Positions 7,458 through 15,483 of a stretch of 38,618 nt of DNA are shown piece after piece. The DNA is taken from the NCBI GenBank assembly GCA_025363375.1, contig JANYDZ010000159.1, positions 1-38,618 of the forward strand. Direction: 5' to 3'. Below the pieces are notes generated by a model. The model ran no database searches and had not been told where the DNA came from. It was given only the letters and a program-made list of their open reading frames with translations. A program made the translations under genes and the position numbers. Positions within the stretch are counted from its first letter, which is position 1. Each line of letters opens with the position of its first letter. The DNA comes from Hyphomicrobiales bacterium. GTDB taxonomy: Bacteria; Pseudomonadota; Alphaproteobacteria; Rhizobiales; Beijerinckiaceae.

Positions 7458-9032
7458 TCAACGCGCGGATGAGCCTTCTCCGGCGAACCACCTGTCCCAG
7501 AATGCAAGCTTGTCCAGGTCAGGCATCACGCCGACTTTCGTCGAGTCGCCGAAAATCATCACGTCTTGCGATGTTGCGCCAAAGCGCGGCCACAGCGGCA
7601 GGCCGTCGCCGTTGGGATCGCCTGTCGCGGCGAAATTCACCCAGTAACCCGACATGGTCCGCGCAAGCGCGCGATCGACTTCCCGCCACGGCCAGTGGCG
7701 CACGGAGAGGTGGTCGTAGACATAAGGAATTTCAGCCGTGTGAAAAGCGCCGAGCTTGTCGGCGGCGTTGTCGCAATATGCCGCGTCCGCGGGAAACGGC
7801 GGCAGGCGGTTGAAGTGATAGCCATATGCCGGCGCCTTCCCGGCGCTTGCGAGCAGACGCAGCGTCGTCCAGTTCTGCCAGTTGAATGTTCGGTGTCCGC
7901 CGATGAGGCGGGCCACATCGGCGAATTCCCGCGCGTCGCGCAGACCGTAAATCGCCATCAGCGCTTCAGCGTCCGCGCCGTAGACAGCGCGGCAGCGCGC
8001 CTCGTACTCGGCGCGGGTTTCATTGATCGGCGTTGTCGATCCTTCATGCGAATTCGCCCCCGAAATCAGAGGCACATCGTTGTGGCGCCCGGACATGAAG
8101 ATTTCCCTGACACTCACGGGAATGGAATATCCGTCAACGATCACCCAGCCGGAATTGCGCAAGCGTTGATTGGCGGCCGTCGTCATCCAGGGGTCGGTTG
8201 TCGACGAGGGCAGCTGAATTTGATCGGCGGGCTTCGCGCGCATCTCCTCGAGGGAATGCGCGCCGAGCGATGTCAAAAATTCGACGCCGCGTTTGTGCGC
8301 GTCATCCAGGGTTTGCATGGATCCGCCGCCTGGATCACCGAGCGGGCCAACCGAGCCGCCGCTCTGGCAGATGGCGCGATGGAACAGGCCTTTCGCCAGC
8401 GGCGAGGCGAGCAGACAGCTGACGCTGCTCGATCCCACGGACTGACCGAAAATTGTGACGCTTCCGGGATCGCCGCCAAAACCGGCGATGTTGGCCCGCA
8501 CCCAGCGCAAAGCCTCGATCTGATCGAGAAATCCATAATTGCCGGAGACTCCGTGCGCGGATTCACGCGCGAGCTCTGGATGAGCGAGATAGCCAAGCGG
8601 ACCGAGCCGGTAATTGATGGTGACCAGAACAACGCCCTTGCGCGCAAGGCCTTCGCCATCGAAGAGCGGCAAAGAACCCGAGCCATATGAAAAGCCGCCG
8701 CCGTGCAGCCAAAGCATCACAGGGCGCATTTCGTCCCCGCTATTCGCTCCGGTCCATATGTTGAGATAAAGGCAATCCTCGTCGTGCGGCTCCGCGCCAA
8801 AGTCGGAGATCGATCGATTCGGGCGCCGGGGTTGCACACATACACGCGCAAAACTCTTCGCCGGACGCACGCCGTCCCAGTCCTTCGGCTTTTGCGGCGG
8901 GCGCCAGCGCAGGAGGCCAACGGGCGGCGAGGCATAAGGCACGCCGCGAAACACATGCACGGCGCCGTCGCCGCTGGCGACGCCTTCAAGTCCGCCCGAT
9001 TCAACCCGTACGAAATTATTGCGCAGGGACAT
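7458..9032 (-). CDS. Type B carboxylesterase / para-nitrobenzyl esterase-like lipase
   Basis: This alpha/beta-hydrolase of the carboxylesterase type B family (524 residues) should split carboxylic esters. The oxyanion-hole HGGG lies at residues 110-113. The nucleophile elbow is GQSVG at 196-200 (Ser198), where most relatives have GESAG. The acid and histidine regions appear as NSHEGS in the middle and FHTAEIPYVYDH near the C-terminus. I chose the ATG at 9032 because the family's N-terminus (VRVESGGLEGV) begins right after it and AAAGGA lies 7 nt upstream. The frame stays open far upstream, but that extension overlaps a plus-strand gene and is not family-like. No signal peptide is evident. It diverges from the FAH-remnant/CoA-transferase pair. 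Confidence 0.87.
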   Translation of the reverse strand: MSLRNNFVRVESGGLEGVASGDGAVHVFRGVPYASPPVGLLRWRPPQKPKDWDGVRPAKSFARVCVQPRRPNRSISDFGAEPHDEDCLYLNIWTGANSGDEMRPVMLWLHGGGFSYGSGSLPLFDGEGLARKGVVLVTINYRLGPLGYLAHPELARESAHGVSGNYGFLDQIEALRWVRANIAGFGGDPGSVTIFGQSVGSSSVSCLLASPLAKGLFHRAICQSGGSVGPLGDPGGGSMQTLDDAHKRGVEFLTSLGAHSLEEMRAKPADQIQLPSSTTDPWMTTAANQRLRNSGWVIVDGYSIPVSVREIFMSGRHNDVPLISGANSHEGSTTPINETRAEYEARCRAVYGADAEALMAIYGLRDAREFADVARLIGGHRTFNWQNWTTLRLLASAGKAPAYGYHFNRLPPFPADAAYCDNAADKLGAFHTAEIPYVYDHLSVRHWPWREVDRALARTMSGYWVNFAATGDPNGDGLPLWPRFGATSQDVMIFGDSTKVGVMPDLDKLAFWDRWFAGEGSSAR

Positions 9033-9212
9033 GATCGAATCCTTTACCGCCCGTCGTCGCCATCCCGATTTTGTCTTTGCAAATTCCGCCTCCAAACATG
9101 ACGGGAAGCCGCGGGCCTTGCAAGGTCGGGCGATTGACAGGACGCGGCGCGAATAGCAACTTGCGATCACAATGAGACCCGCCGCCGCACATATCAAATT
9201 CCGGGAGGACAC

Positions 9213-9569
9213 ATGAAGCTCGTCGCCTTTCGCGTCGCCACTCCCATTGGCTACGCCAACCGGCTGGGCGCGCTTCTCGATGGGCATCAAGACGGTCGCG
9301 TTGTCGATCTCTCCACGGCCTATGGGGAATATCTGACGCATGAAACCGATGAACCAACCCCACTCGGCCTGGCCAATCTTCGCACGCCGACCGACGTGAT
9401 CGGCTGGCTGCAAGAGGGAAAGAAATCGCGCGAAGCGGCGGAACAAGCGCTTGCGCACGCGCGGCTGCCGGCGCCGATTCCGCGCCCGCCGTCGCTGCGG
9501 GATTATTCAATTTATCAAAGGCACATGACGAATACGGGAAGGCGCGAACCGCATGACGCCCGCCAATGA
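9213..9569 (+). pseudogene. Truncated fumarylacetoacetate hydrolase-family N-terminus
   Basis: The 118 codons match only the N-terminal domain of FAH-family proteins: MKLVAFR, the NRLGALLDG and VVDLSTAYGEYL stretches, and the start of the next segment (PRPPSLRDYSIYQRHM). The catalytic C-terminal domain with its metal-binding acidic residues, normally another 200 or more residues, is absent. The homology stops near position 9525-9535, and eight or so unrelated codons lead to a stop inside the next gene. A good ribosome-binding site (GGGAGGA, 5 nt before the ATG) remains, so the piece may still be translated. It overlaps the CoA-transferase start by 17 nt in another frame. The simplest reading is a deletion that removed the catalytic part. 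It could survive as a translational leader, but no enzymatic function is expected. Confidence 0.65.
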
Positions 9570-10704
9570 CAAGAACGCCGCGCACCAGCCGCTTAAAGGC
9601 CTGACGGTCGTCGAGCTTGGACACAGCGTCGCCGCGCCTTTCGCGGGGAAGATTCTCGCCGATCTCGGCGCGCGCGTGATCAAAATCGAAAAGCCGGGCG
9701 CGGGCGACGATACGCGCCAATGGGGGCCGCCCTTCTGGCACGGAGATTCCGTGACTTTCGGCGTTTACAACGCCAACAAACTGTCGGCGGCAATCGACAT
9801 CAAGGATGACGCGCAATGCGCGGCGCTGCGCGACTTTATCGTCGGCAAGGCCGACATCGTCATCCAGAACATGCGCTCGGGCCTCGTTGAAAAGTATGGA
9901 CTGGGCGCCGGCCTGCGCGCGCAAAATCCACGCCTGGTCTATTGCAACATGGGCGCGTTTGGCGCGAAGGGTCCGCTGCTCGACAAGCCCGGCTACGATC
10001 CGATGATGCAGGCCTTTGGCGGCATTATGAGCATCACCGGCGAGGAGGGCCGTCCACCTGTGCGGGCCGGCGTGTCCGTGGTCGACATGGCGACGGGCAT
10101 GTGGGCGGTGATCGGCATTCTTGCCGCGATCAACCGTCGTCATGAAACCGGCGAGGGCGCGGTTGTTGACACTTCACTGTATGAAACAACCTTGTGTTGG
10201 GTGGGTTCAGCGGCGTCGAACTATCTCGCAAGTCAAGAAGTGCCGGGCCGACGCGGCACGGAAATGCCGTTTCTCGTGCCCTATAAAATTTTCGAGGCGG
10301 CGGATGGATACCTTTTAGTCGCCGCCGGCAACGACAACCTGTTTGCGCGCCTGGCGAGCGCGCTGGGGCGCCCTGAATGGCGCGAGGACGCCCGCTTCAA
10401 GACCAATCCCGCCCGCGTCGCCCATCGCGATCTCGTCAACAACATGGTGCAGGAAGCGATCGGCGCGAAGCCGCGCGCGCGCTGGCTGGAGCTCTTCGAA
10501 CGCGGACGCGTGCCTTGCGCGTGCTTGCAGACCATCGACGAAGTTCTCGCGCATCCGCAGACGCAGGCTCTCGAAATGCTGCAGACAACACCGGACGGGA
10601 AGAAGGCCTTCATGGGAACGCCGATCGCCTTCAATGGCGTGCGCCCGACAATGGAACGCGGCCCACCGGAACTTGGCGCGGATACATACGTCATCAACAC
10701 ATAG
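9553..10704 (+). CDS. CoA-transferase family III (CaiB/BaiF-type)
   Basis: A 383-residue family III CoA-transferase, which moves CoA from an acyl-CoA donor to a free carboxylic acid. The N-terminal Rossmann-like motif (LTVVELGHSVAAPFAGKILADLGA, residues 17-40, then RVIKIEKP) and the PGYDPMMQAFGG stretch are typical. Asp178 in SVVDMATG corresponds to the catalytic aspartate that forms an acyl-anhydride in formyl-CoA transferase. Length is normal. Its ATG lies inside the end of the truncated FAH frame, so it may depend on that frame's translation. Its partner acid is unknown. With the esterase, MmgE/PrpD and UbiD genes nearby it suggests degradation of organic acids or esters, but no complete pathway can be assembled. 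Confidence 0.9.
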   Translation: MTPANDKNAAHQPLKGLTVVELGHSVAAPFAGKILADLGARVIKIEKPGAGDDTRQWGPPFWHGDSVTFGVYNANKLSAAIDIKDDAQCAALRDFIVGKADIVIQNMRSGLVEKYGLGAGLRAQNPRLVYCNMGAFGAKGPLLDKPGYDPMMQAFGGIMSITGEEGRPPVRAGVSVVDMATGMWAVIGILAAINRRHETGEGAVVDTSLYETTLCWVGSAASNYLASQEVPGRRGTEMPFLVPYKIFEAADGYLLVAAGNDNLFARLASALGRPEWREDARFKTNPARVAHRDLVNNMVQEAIGAKPRARWLELFERGRVPCACLQTIDEVLAHPQTQALEMLQTTPDGKKAFMGTPIAFNGVRPTMERGPPELGADTYVINT

Positions 10705-10716
10705 GATTTGGCGCGT

Positions 10717-11493
10717 TCACTCCGCCTCGACGGAGCCGAAACGGTGCAATGAAGCGCCGTGGGCCTTGAGCCAGGCTTCGGCACGGTCTGTTTCAGGCGC
10801 CAGCTTCTTCGTCAACGCCCAGAATTTCGGCGAATGATTCAGATGAACCAGATGCGCGACCTCATGCGCCGCCAGATAATCCAGCACGTAAGACGGGGCG
10901 AGAATCAGGCGCCAGGAAAAACTCAGCGCGCCCGACGCCGAGCAGGAGCCCCAACGGCTGACCGTGTCGCGCACGGTGACACGGCGCGCCTCGGCGCCAA
11001 TTGCCGCGGTATGGCGGCGCACGGCGTTCTCAAGATCGCGACGCGCCTCGCGGCGCAGATAATCCGCAACGCGGCGGCTGAGATGCGGCGTATCGCACGC
11101 CACGCACAGGGCGTTCTCCGCCTCGAGACTCACCGCGCAACCGGTTTCAATCCAGACATTGCCGCGCAGATCGGGCCGGTGGTGGATCACATGGTTGACG
11201 CCGCGCAGGGGAACGACGGCGCCGGATTCGAACGGCACCGGAAGCGGCAGCCTGTTCAACCGCGCGCCAATCCAAGCCGCGTGGCGTTCAACAAACTCCC
11301 GCGCGGATATCAACGAGCTGCGCACCGGCATCGTCAACACCACGTCGCGCGTCGCCGAGCGGACGCGCAACGTAAAGCGCCGCGCGCCGGCGACGCGCTT
11401 CAACGCGACCTTGTAGGACCCGCCCGCATGGGCGATGTCCAACTGGATGACGTCGCGCTTGCGCGGCGCGTCGATGCGGAAGAGTCGAAGCAT
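10717..11493 (-). CDS. YgjP-like (DUF45/M48-related) metallopeptidase-domain protein
   Basis: This 258-residue protein belongs to the YgjP family, formerly DUF45. It carries a zinc-binding HEVAH at residues 210-214 with a third His at 220 (HLNHSPKFW), preceded by the family stretch RWGSCSASGALSFSWRLILAP (about 180-200). The fold resembles the M48/WLM peptidases, although some members have been described as nucleotide pyrophosphatases, so the reaction remains open. No signal peptide is seen, so it is probably cytoplasmic. It converges with the CoA-transferase gene with 12 bp between stop codons, and lies 69 bp downstream of phaZ on the same strand. Confidence 0.85.
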   Translation of the reverse strand: MLRLFRIDAPRKRDVIQLDIAHAGGSYKVALKRVAGARRFTLRVRSATRDVVLTMPVRSSLISAREFVERHAAWIGARLNRLPLPVPFESGAVVPLRGVNHVIHHRPDLRGNVWIETGCAVSLEAENALCVACDTPHLSRRVADYLRREARRDLENAVRRHTAAIGAEARRVTVRDTVSRWGSCSASGALSFSWRLILAPSYVLDYLAAHEVAHLVHLNHSPKFWALTKKLAPETDRAEAWLKAHGASLHRFGSVEAE

Positions 11494-11562
11494 GAGGCCA
11501 GCATAGTCGATTTTCGCCCGGAGCCACCAGTGCGAATCGTCACTTTAAACACATTGCCCAGA

Positions 11563-12870
11563 TCAATTTTTTTTGGCGGCTTTAGCCTTGTCCTTGCCGC
11601 CTTTGTCGACCCTTGCGCGCGACGAAGCATCGACGCCGGCGATGAATTCACGAATACGCGGCGCGATTTCATTGCGAAACCGCGAACCGTTGAAGACGCC
11701 GTAGTGCCCGACGCCCATCTGCAAATGATGCTGTTTGCGGTCCGAGGGGATATTGACGCACAGGTCATGCGCGGCCTGCGTTTGTCCCACTCCGGAAATG
11801 TCGTCTTTCTCGCCCTCGACCGTCATGAGGCCCGCGCGGCGGATGTCGGCAAGGTCAACGAGCGTGTCGCGATGACGCATTTCGCCTTTCGGCAACGCGT
11901 GTTTCACGAAGACTGTTTCAATCGTTTGCAGATAATAGGCGGCGTCAAGATCCATCACCGCCATATATTCGTCATAGAATTCGCGGTGTTTTTCCGCGGA
12001 ATCGCCGTCGCCGTCGACGAGGTGATTGAACATCTCGACATGGGCGTTCACGTGCTTGTCGTAGTTCATCGCCATGAAGCCCGACAATTGCAGGAAGCCG
12101 GGATAAACCTCGCGTCCAACGCCTGGATAGGGAAACGGCACTTGAACAATGCAGTTGCGGCGAAACCAGCCCGGACCCCGACGCTCGGCCAATTGATTGA
12201 CCGCCGTGGGGCTGCGGCGCGTGTCAATCGGGCCGCCCATCAAGGTCATCGACGCCGGCGCCGCGGGATCGCCGTCCCGCTCCATCACCGCGACCGCCGC
12301 GATCAGCGGCACTGACGGCTGGCACACGCCGAGCGTGTGCAACGGCTCGCCGTCGGCGCTCAGCAAGCGCGCCATCTCGATGAGATAATCAATGTAGTCG
12401 TCAAGATCGAAACCGCCGAAAGTGACGGGCACCATGCGCGCGTCCGTCCAGTCGGTGATGTAGACTTCACAATAAGGCAGAAAAGCCTCGACCGTGCCGC
12501 GCAACAAAGTCGCGTAGTGACCCGAGATGGGAGCCACAATCAACAGCCGGGGTTGCCTTGGCGCTGTCGCGGGCAGATCGCGAACGAAACGCACAAGGTT
12601 GCAAAACGGCTTGCGCCATACAATTTCCTCGACGACCGCGACTTCCTTGCCGTCGATCCATGTCGAATCAAGGTCGAAGATCGGTTTGCCGTAACGCCGG
12701 GTCAACCGCTCGAAAAGTTCAGCCGCCGCCGCGAGGTTTCGGCCCATGACAGTGTGGGTTAAGGGATTTAGCGGATTATGGAACATCAAACGCGTGGCGT
12801 CGGACATGGCGCGCGCGGGCGCGACCGCGAGATGCGCGAATTCGTACATGTGATACGAGAAAAAATTCAT
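11563..12870 (-). CDS. phaZ: Intracellular polyhydroxyalkanoate (PHB) depolymerase
   Basis: A 435-residue alpha/beta hydrolase of the intracellular PHB depolymerase family, which breaks down stored polyhydroxybutyrate granules. The nucleophile position is a cysteine in GVCQPSV (Cys183), as in the PhaZ1 type of Cupriavidus, where the serine of the lipase box is replaced by cysteine. Family stretches are present at the start (YHMYEFAHLAVAPARA), in the middle (YITDWTDARMVPV, about 137-149) and near the end (HHLQMGVGHYGVFNGSRFR), which holds the catalytic histidine. The C-terminus is lysine-rich (DKAKAAKK), a common tail that could help bind granules or nucleic acid. There is no signal peptide, in line with a cytosolic role. 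It diverges from regB with a 191-bp gap. No phaA, phaB or phaC is in the window. Confidence 0.95.
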   Translation of the reverse strand: MNFFSYHMYEFAHLAVAPARAMSDATRLMFHNPLNPLTHTVMGRNLAAAAELFERLTRRYGKPIFDLDSTWIDGKEVAVVEEIVWRKPFCNLVRFVRDLPATAPRQPRLLIVAPISGHYATLLRGTVEAFLPYCEVYITDWTDARMVPVTFGGFDLDDYIDYLIEMARLLSADGEPLHTLGVCQPSVPLIAAVAVMERDGDPAAPASMTLMGGPIDTRRSPTAVNQLAERRGPGWFRRNCIVQVPFPYPGVGREVYPGFLQLSGFMAMNYDKHVNAHVEMFNHLVDGDGDSAEKHREFYDEYMAVMDLDAAYYLQTIETVFVKHALPKGEMRHRDTLVDLADIRRAGLMTVEGEKDDISGVGQTQAAHDLCVNIPSDRKQHHLQMGVGHYGVFNGSRFRNEIAPRIREFIAGVDASSRARVDKGGKDKAKAAKKN

Positions 12871-13061
12871 CGACCGTCACTGATTTTATTGAAATGGGAG
12901 CCACGAAAATCTTTACAATCGTGAACTTGGGGCTCTGACCCTTCCGCACTGCACCATATTCGACGCGTTCGCGCAACCCGACAATTGGTCTTGCGCTATG
13001 CGGGGGCGCCATCGTCGGGATGGTGGAGTTATGGTAGGCGGAAGCAATATAGTCGGTCGAC

Positions 13062-14417
13062 ATGACCCAGCTTTCCGATTTCGATCTCGGACGCCGCGCG
13101 CGCCGCTTGCGGGTGGATACGCTCGTGCGCCTTCGCTGGCTCGCCGTTGCGGGGCAGTCGATCGCGGTGATCGTGACGTTTTTCGTTCTCGAATTTCCGT
13201 TGCCGGTCGGCTGGTGTTTTCTGCTGATCGCCATTTCCGCCTGGCTCAACATCGGCCTGAGATTGCGATATCCGGTGAGCCACCGGCTTGACGACGACGC
13301 GGCTTTCGCCCTTCTCGCTTTCGATATTCTTCAACTTGCCGGTCTGCTTTACCTTTCTGGCGGGTTGTCCAATCCATTCAGCGTGCTGGTTCTGGCGCCA
13401 ATCATTATATCCGCGGTTTCGCTGCCCTGGCGAAAGACGCTGTGGCTTGTGTTGCTGATGATCGCCTCGGCTTCGTGCCTGGTGTTCTGGCACCTGGCGC
13501 TGCCCTGGTTTCCCGGGCAGACGCTCGATCTGCCATTCCTCTATCTCGTCGCGATCTGGATCAGCATCGCGCTCGGCGCCTGTTTCGTCGCGTTTTACGC
13601 CTCGCGCGTCGCCGGCGAAGCTCGGCAATTGTCCGACGCGCTGGCGGCGACCGAGTTGGTGCTGGCCCGCGAGCAGCATCTCACTCAACTTGACGGCCTG
13701 GCCGCGGCGGCCGCGCATGAACTGGGCACGCCCCTCGCCACCATCGCCCTCGTCGTCAAGGAAATGGCAAATCTTGTGCCGCAAGAGGGTTTGGTCGCCG
13801 ACGATCTCAGTCTGCTCGCCCAGGAAGTGAAGAGATGTCGCACCATCCTGTCCAAGATCGCCTCCCTCGACAAGGAAGGCGTCGGCATGCTGGACAATAT
13901 GACGCTTGGCCATTTGATCGAGGAGGTGGTGGAGCCGCATCGGCATTTTGGCGTTGACGTCAAAATCGCGGCCTTGGGCCAGTTGCCGGAACCCATATGT
14001 CGACGCAATCCGGGGGTGCTTTACGGGTTGGGCAACCTTGTCGAAAACGCCGTCGACTTCGCGCAGTCAGTGGTTCATATCCGGTATGAATGGAGCGCGG
14101 AAACAGTGGCGGTCACCATCGAGGACGATGGTCCGGGTTTTGGCGCGGACGTGCTCAACCGCATCGGCGAACCCTACGTTACGTCCCGCAGCGGCTCGCA
14201 CGGCGCCAAATCCGAAGAAGGCTCCGGTCTTGGACTGGGCATGTTCATCGCCAAGACATTGCTGGAACGCTCCGGCGGCTCAGTCAACGCGGGCAATCGA
14301 CCGGAGGCGGGCGCCGGCGCAAGACTTGTGGTTATATGGCCGCGCGGCGCCTTCCAGCGCAGGGCGCAGCCGGCCGAGGACGCAACACCGCCAATCCGGC
14401 AGGAAACGACAAACTGA
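13062..14417 (+). CDS. regB: Redox-sensing histidine kinase RegB/ActS/PrrB
   Basis: The 451-residue protein is a membrane sensor kinase of the RegB family, which controls energy metabolism according to redox state. The N-terminal half has six predicted membrane helices (about 25-182). The quinone-binding signature GGLSNPF sits at 100-106. The H-box is AAHELGTPLATI with the phospho-accepting His219. The redox-active cysteine is Cys259 in VKRCRTIL. N-box (NLVENAVDFA), G1 (DDGPGFG) and G2 (GSGLGLGMFIA) motifs are all intact. These features together are diagnostic. regA follows after 16 bp. The senC/prrC-type copper chaperone often found between regB and regA in other species is not here. No strong Shine-Dalgarno is visible before the ATG. 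Confidence 0.95.
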   Translation: MTQLSDFDLGRRARRLRVDTLVRLRWLAVAGQSIAVIVTFFVLEFPLPVGWCFLLIAISAWLNIGLRLRYPVSHRLDDDAAFALLAFDILQLAGLLYLSGGLSNPFSVLVLAPIIISAVSLPWRKTLWLVLLMIASASCLVFWHLALPWFPGQTLDLPFLYLVAIWISIALGACFVAFYASRVAGEARQLSDALAATELVLAREQHLTQLDGLAAAAAHELGTPLATIALVVKEMANLVPQEGLVADDLSLLAQEVKRCRTILSKIASLDKEGVGMLDNMTLGHLIEEVVEPHRHFGVDVKIAALGQLPEPICRRNPGVLYGLGNLVENAVDFAQSVVHIRYEWSAETVAVTIEDDGPGFGADVLNRIGEPYVTSRSGSHGAKSEEGSGLGLGMFIAKTLLERSGGSVNAGNRPEAGAGARLVVIWPRGAFQRRAQPAEDATPPIRQETTN

Positions 14418-14433
14418 TGAAAGGCCCGGGGAT

Positions 14434-15006
14434 ATGACGAATCCAGTGGGGGTGGTCGCGAATGGCGAAGCGCCAACGTCCCAAAATAAGCAACTGCTGA
14501 TCGTCGATGACGACAAGCCGTTCCTGCAACGGCTCGCCCGCGCCATGGAATCTCGCGGCTTCGTCGTGCGCACCGCGGAATCGGTGGCGGAAGGTCTGGC
14601 CGCGATCGCGGAAAGCGCGCCGACTTTCGCCATCATCGATTTGCGGCTCAACGATGGCAACGGGCTCGACGTCATCAGCGAGCTGAAGGCGCAACGCCCG
14701 GACGCGCGCGGCATCATCCTCACGGGATACGGCAATATCGCAACCGCCGTCACCGCCGTGAAACTTGGCGCCTTCGACTATCTCGCCAAGCCCGCCGACG
14801 CCGACGAGATTTACGGCGCGCTCATGGCGACGAAGACGGATTCGCCGGAACCGCCGGAAAATCCAATGTCGGCGGATCGCGTGCGCTGGGAGCATATCCA
14901 GCGCATTTACGAATTGTGCGACCGCAACGTCTCCGAGACGGCGAGACGCCTGAGCATGCACCGACGCACCTTGCAGCGAATACTCGCGAAACGCGCGCCG
15001 CGCTGA
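14434..15006 (+). CDS. regA: Response regulator RegA/ActR/PrrA
   Basis: A 190-residue two-component regulator that partners RegB. The receiver domain (about 19-130) has the acidic pocket DDD at 25-27, the phospho-accepting Asp69 in IIDLRLNDG, and Lys119 in YLAKPAD. A short proline-rich linker (about 137-145) leads to a Fis-like helix-turn-helix at the C-terminus, with the very conserved run ELCDRNVSETARRLSMHRRT (about 160-179) that identifies RegA. The ATG at 14434 gives the expected length, and a GGGG-type ribosome site precedes it. It ends directly against the convergent mmcB gene: the two stop codons share the palindrome TGATCA. It should act as a global DNA-binding regulator of respiration and carbon or nitrogen metabolism. 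Confidence 0.96.
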   Translation: MTNPVGVVANGEAPTSQNKQLLIVDDDKPFLQRLARAMESRGFVVRTAESVAEGLAAIAESAPTFAIIDLRLNDGNGLDVISELKAQRPDARGIILTGYGNIATAVTAVKLGAFDYLAKPADADEIYGALMATKTDSPEPPENPMSADRVRWEHIQRIYELCDRNVSETARRLSMHRRTLQRILAKRAPR

Positions 15007-15483
15007 TCAGTCCGGGCGGAAGGCGCCGTCGGGATCGCTCAACCCGTGCAATCGATCCGCCGCCGTCTGCGCGAAACGCAGCAACAAAGCGCGCCGCGTT
15101 GACGGCGCGAGGCGATGCTGGGGCGCCGCGCGGTGAATTTCCGCGCCATAGGCGTCCGCCAGGATAAGCCCCGCTTCCTGCGGGATAATGTCCGCGGGAA
15201 AGTCATGCGGGACGGCGAAAAAGAACCTGTCGCAATAGTCGCGATACCCGGGCCATTTTTGATCCGCCCGGAAATCCGCGAGCGAGGATTTGATTTCGAC
15301 AATGTGAACCTCGGCGTTGCCGGCAAGAGCGATAATGTCGGCGCGGCGTCCGCTGGCGAGCGTCAATTCCGTCAGGGTTGAATAACCGAGCGCGCGCAGC
15401 AAGCGGCGGGCGCCGCGCGCGACGGCCAGCGCGGTTTCCGATTGGCGCCCGTCAACGGGCAATTGTACCAGGGGTTCGCGCAT
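15007..15483 (-). CDS. mmcB: MmcB family DNA repair protein
   Basis: The 158-residue protein matches the MmcB family (former DUF1052), described in Caulobacter as an SOS-linked DNA repair factor. It looks like a restriction-endonuclease-fold nuclease: after a helical start (ALAVARGARRLLRALGY), it has RRADIIAL (about 46-53) and the VEIKSSLADFRADQKWPGY stretch (about 62-80), resembling a D...ExK active site. Conserved YCDRFFFAVP follows. The start codon overlaps the stop of the GMC oxidoreductase gene by one base (TGATG), so the two are probably co-translated although their functions seem unrelated. No LexA box was identified in the short junction. Confidence 0.88.
   Translation of the reverse strand: MREPLVQLPVDGRQSETALAVARGARRLLRALGYSTLTELTLASGRRADIIALAGNAEVHIVEIKSSLADFRADQKWPGYRDYCDRFFFAVPHDFPADIIPQEAGLILADAYGAEIHRAAPQHRLAPSTRRALLLRFAQTAADRLHGLSDPDGAFRPD

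Noticed and set aside
9033..9458. N-terminal extension of the carboxylesterase frame by 142 codons
   Set aside because: It overlaps the plus-strand FAH remnant, is arginine-rich with no family similarity, and the ATG at 9032 has a good ribosome site and the family's N-terminus.
10759..12315. Plus-strand frame of 518 codons across the YgjP and phaZ genes
   Set aside because: It spans two recognisable minus-strand genes and their gap and has no domain of its own.
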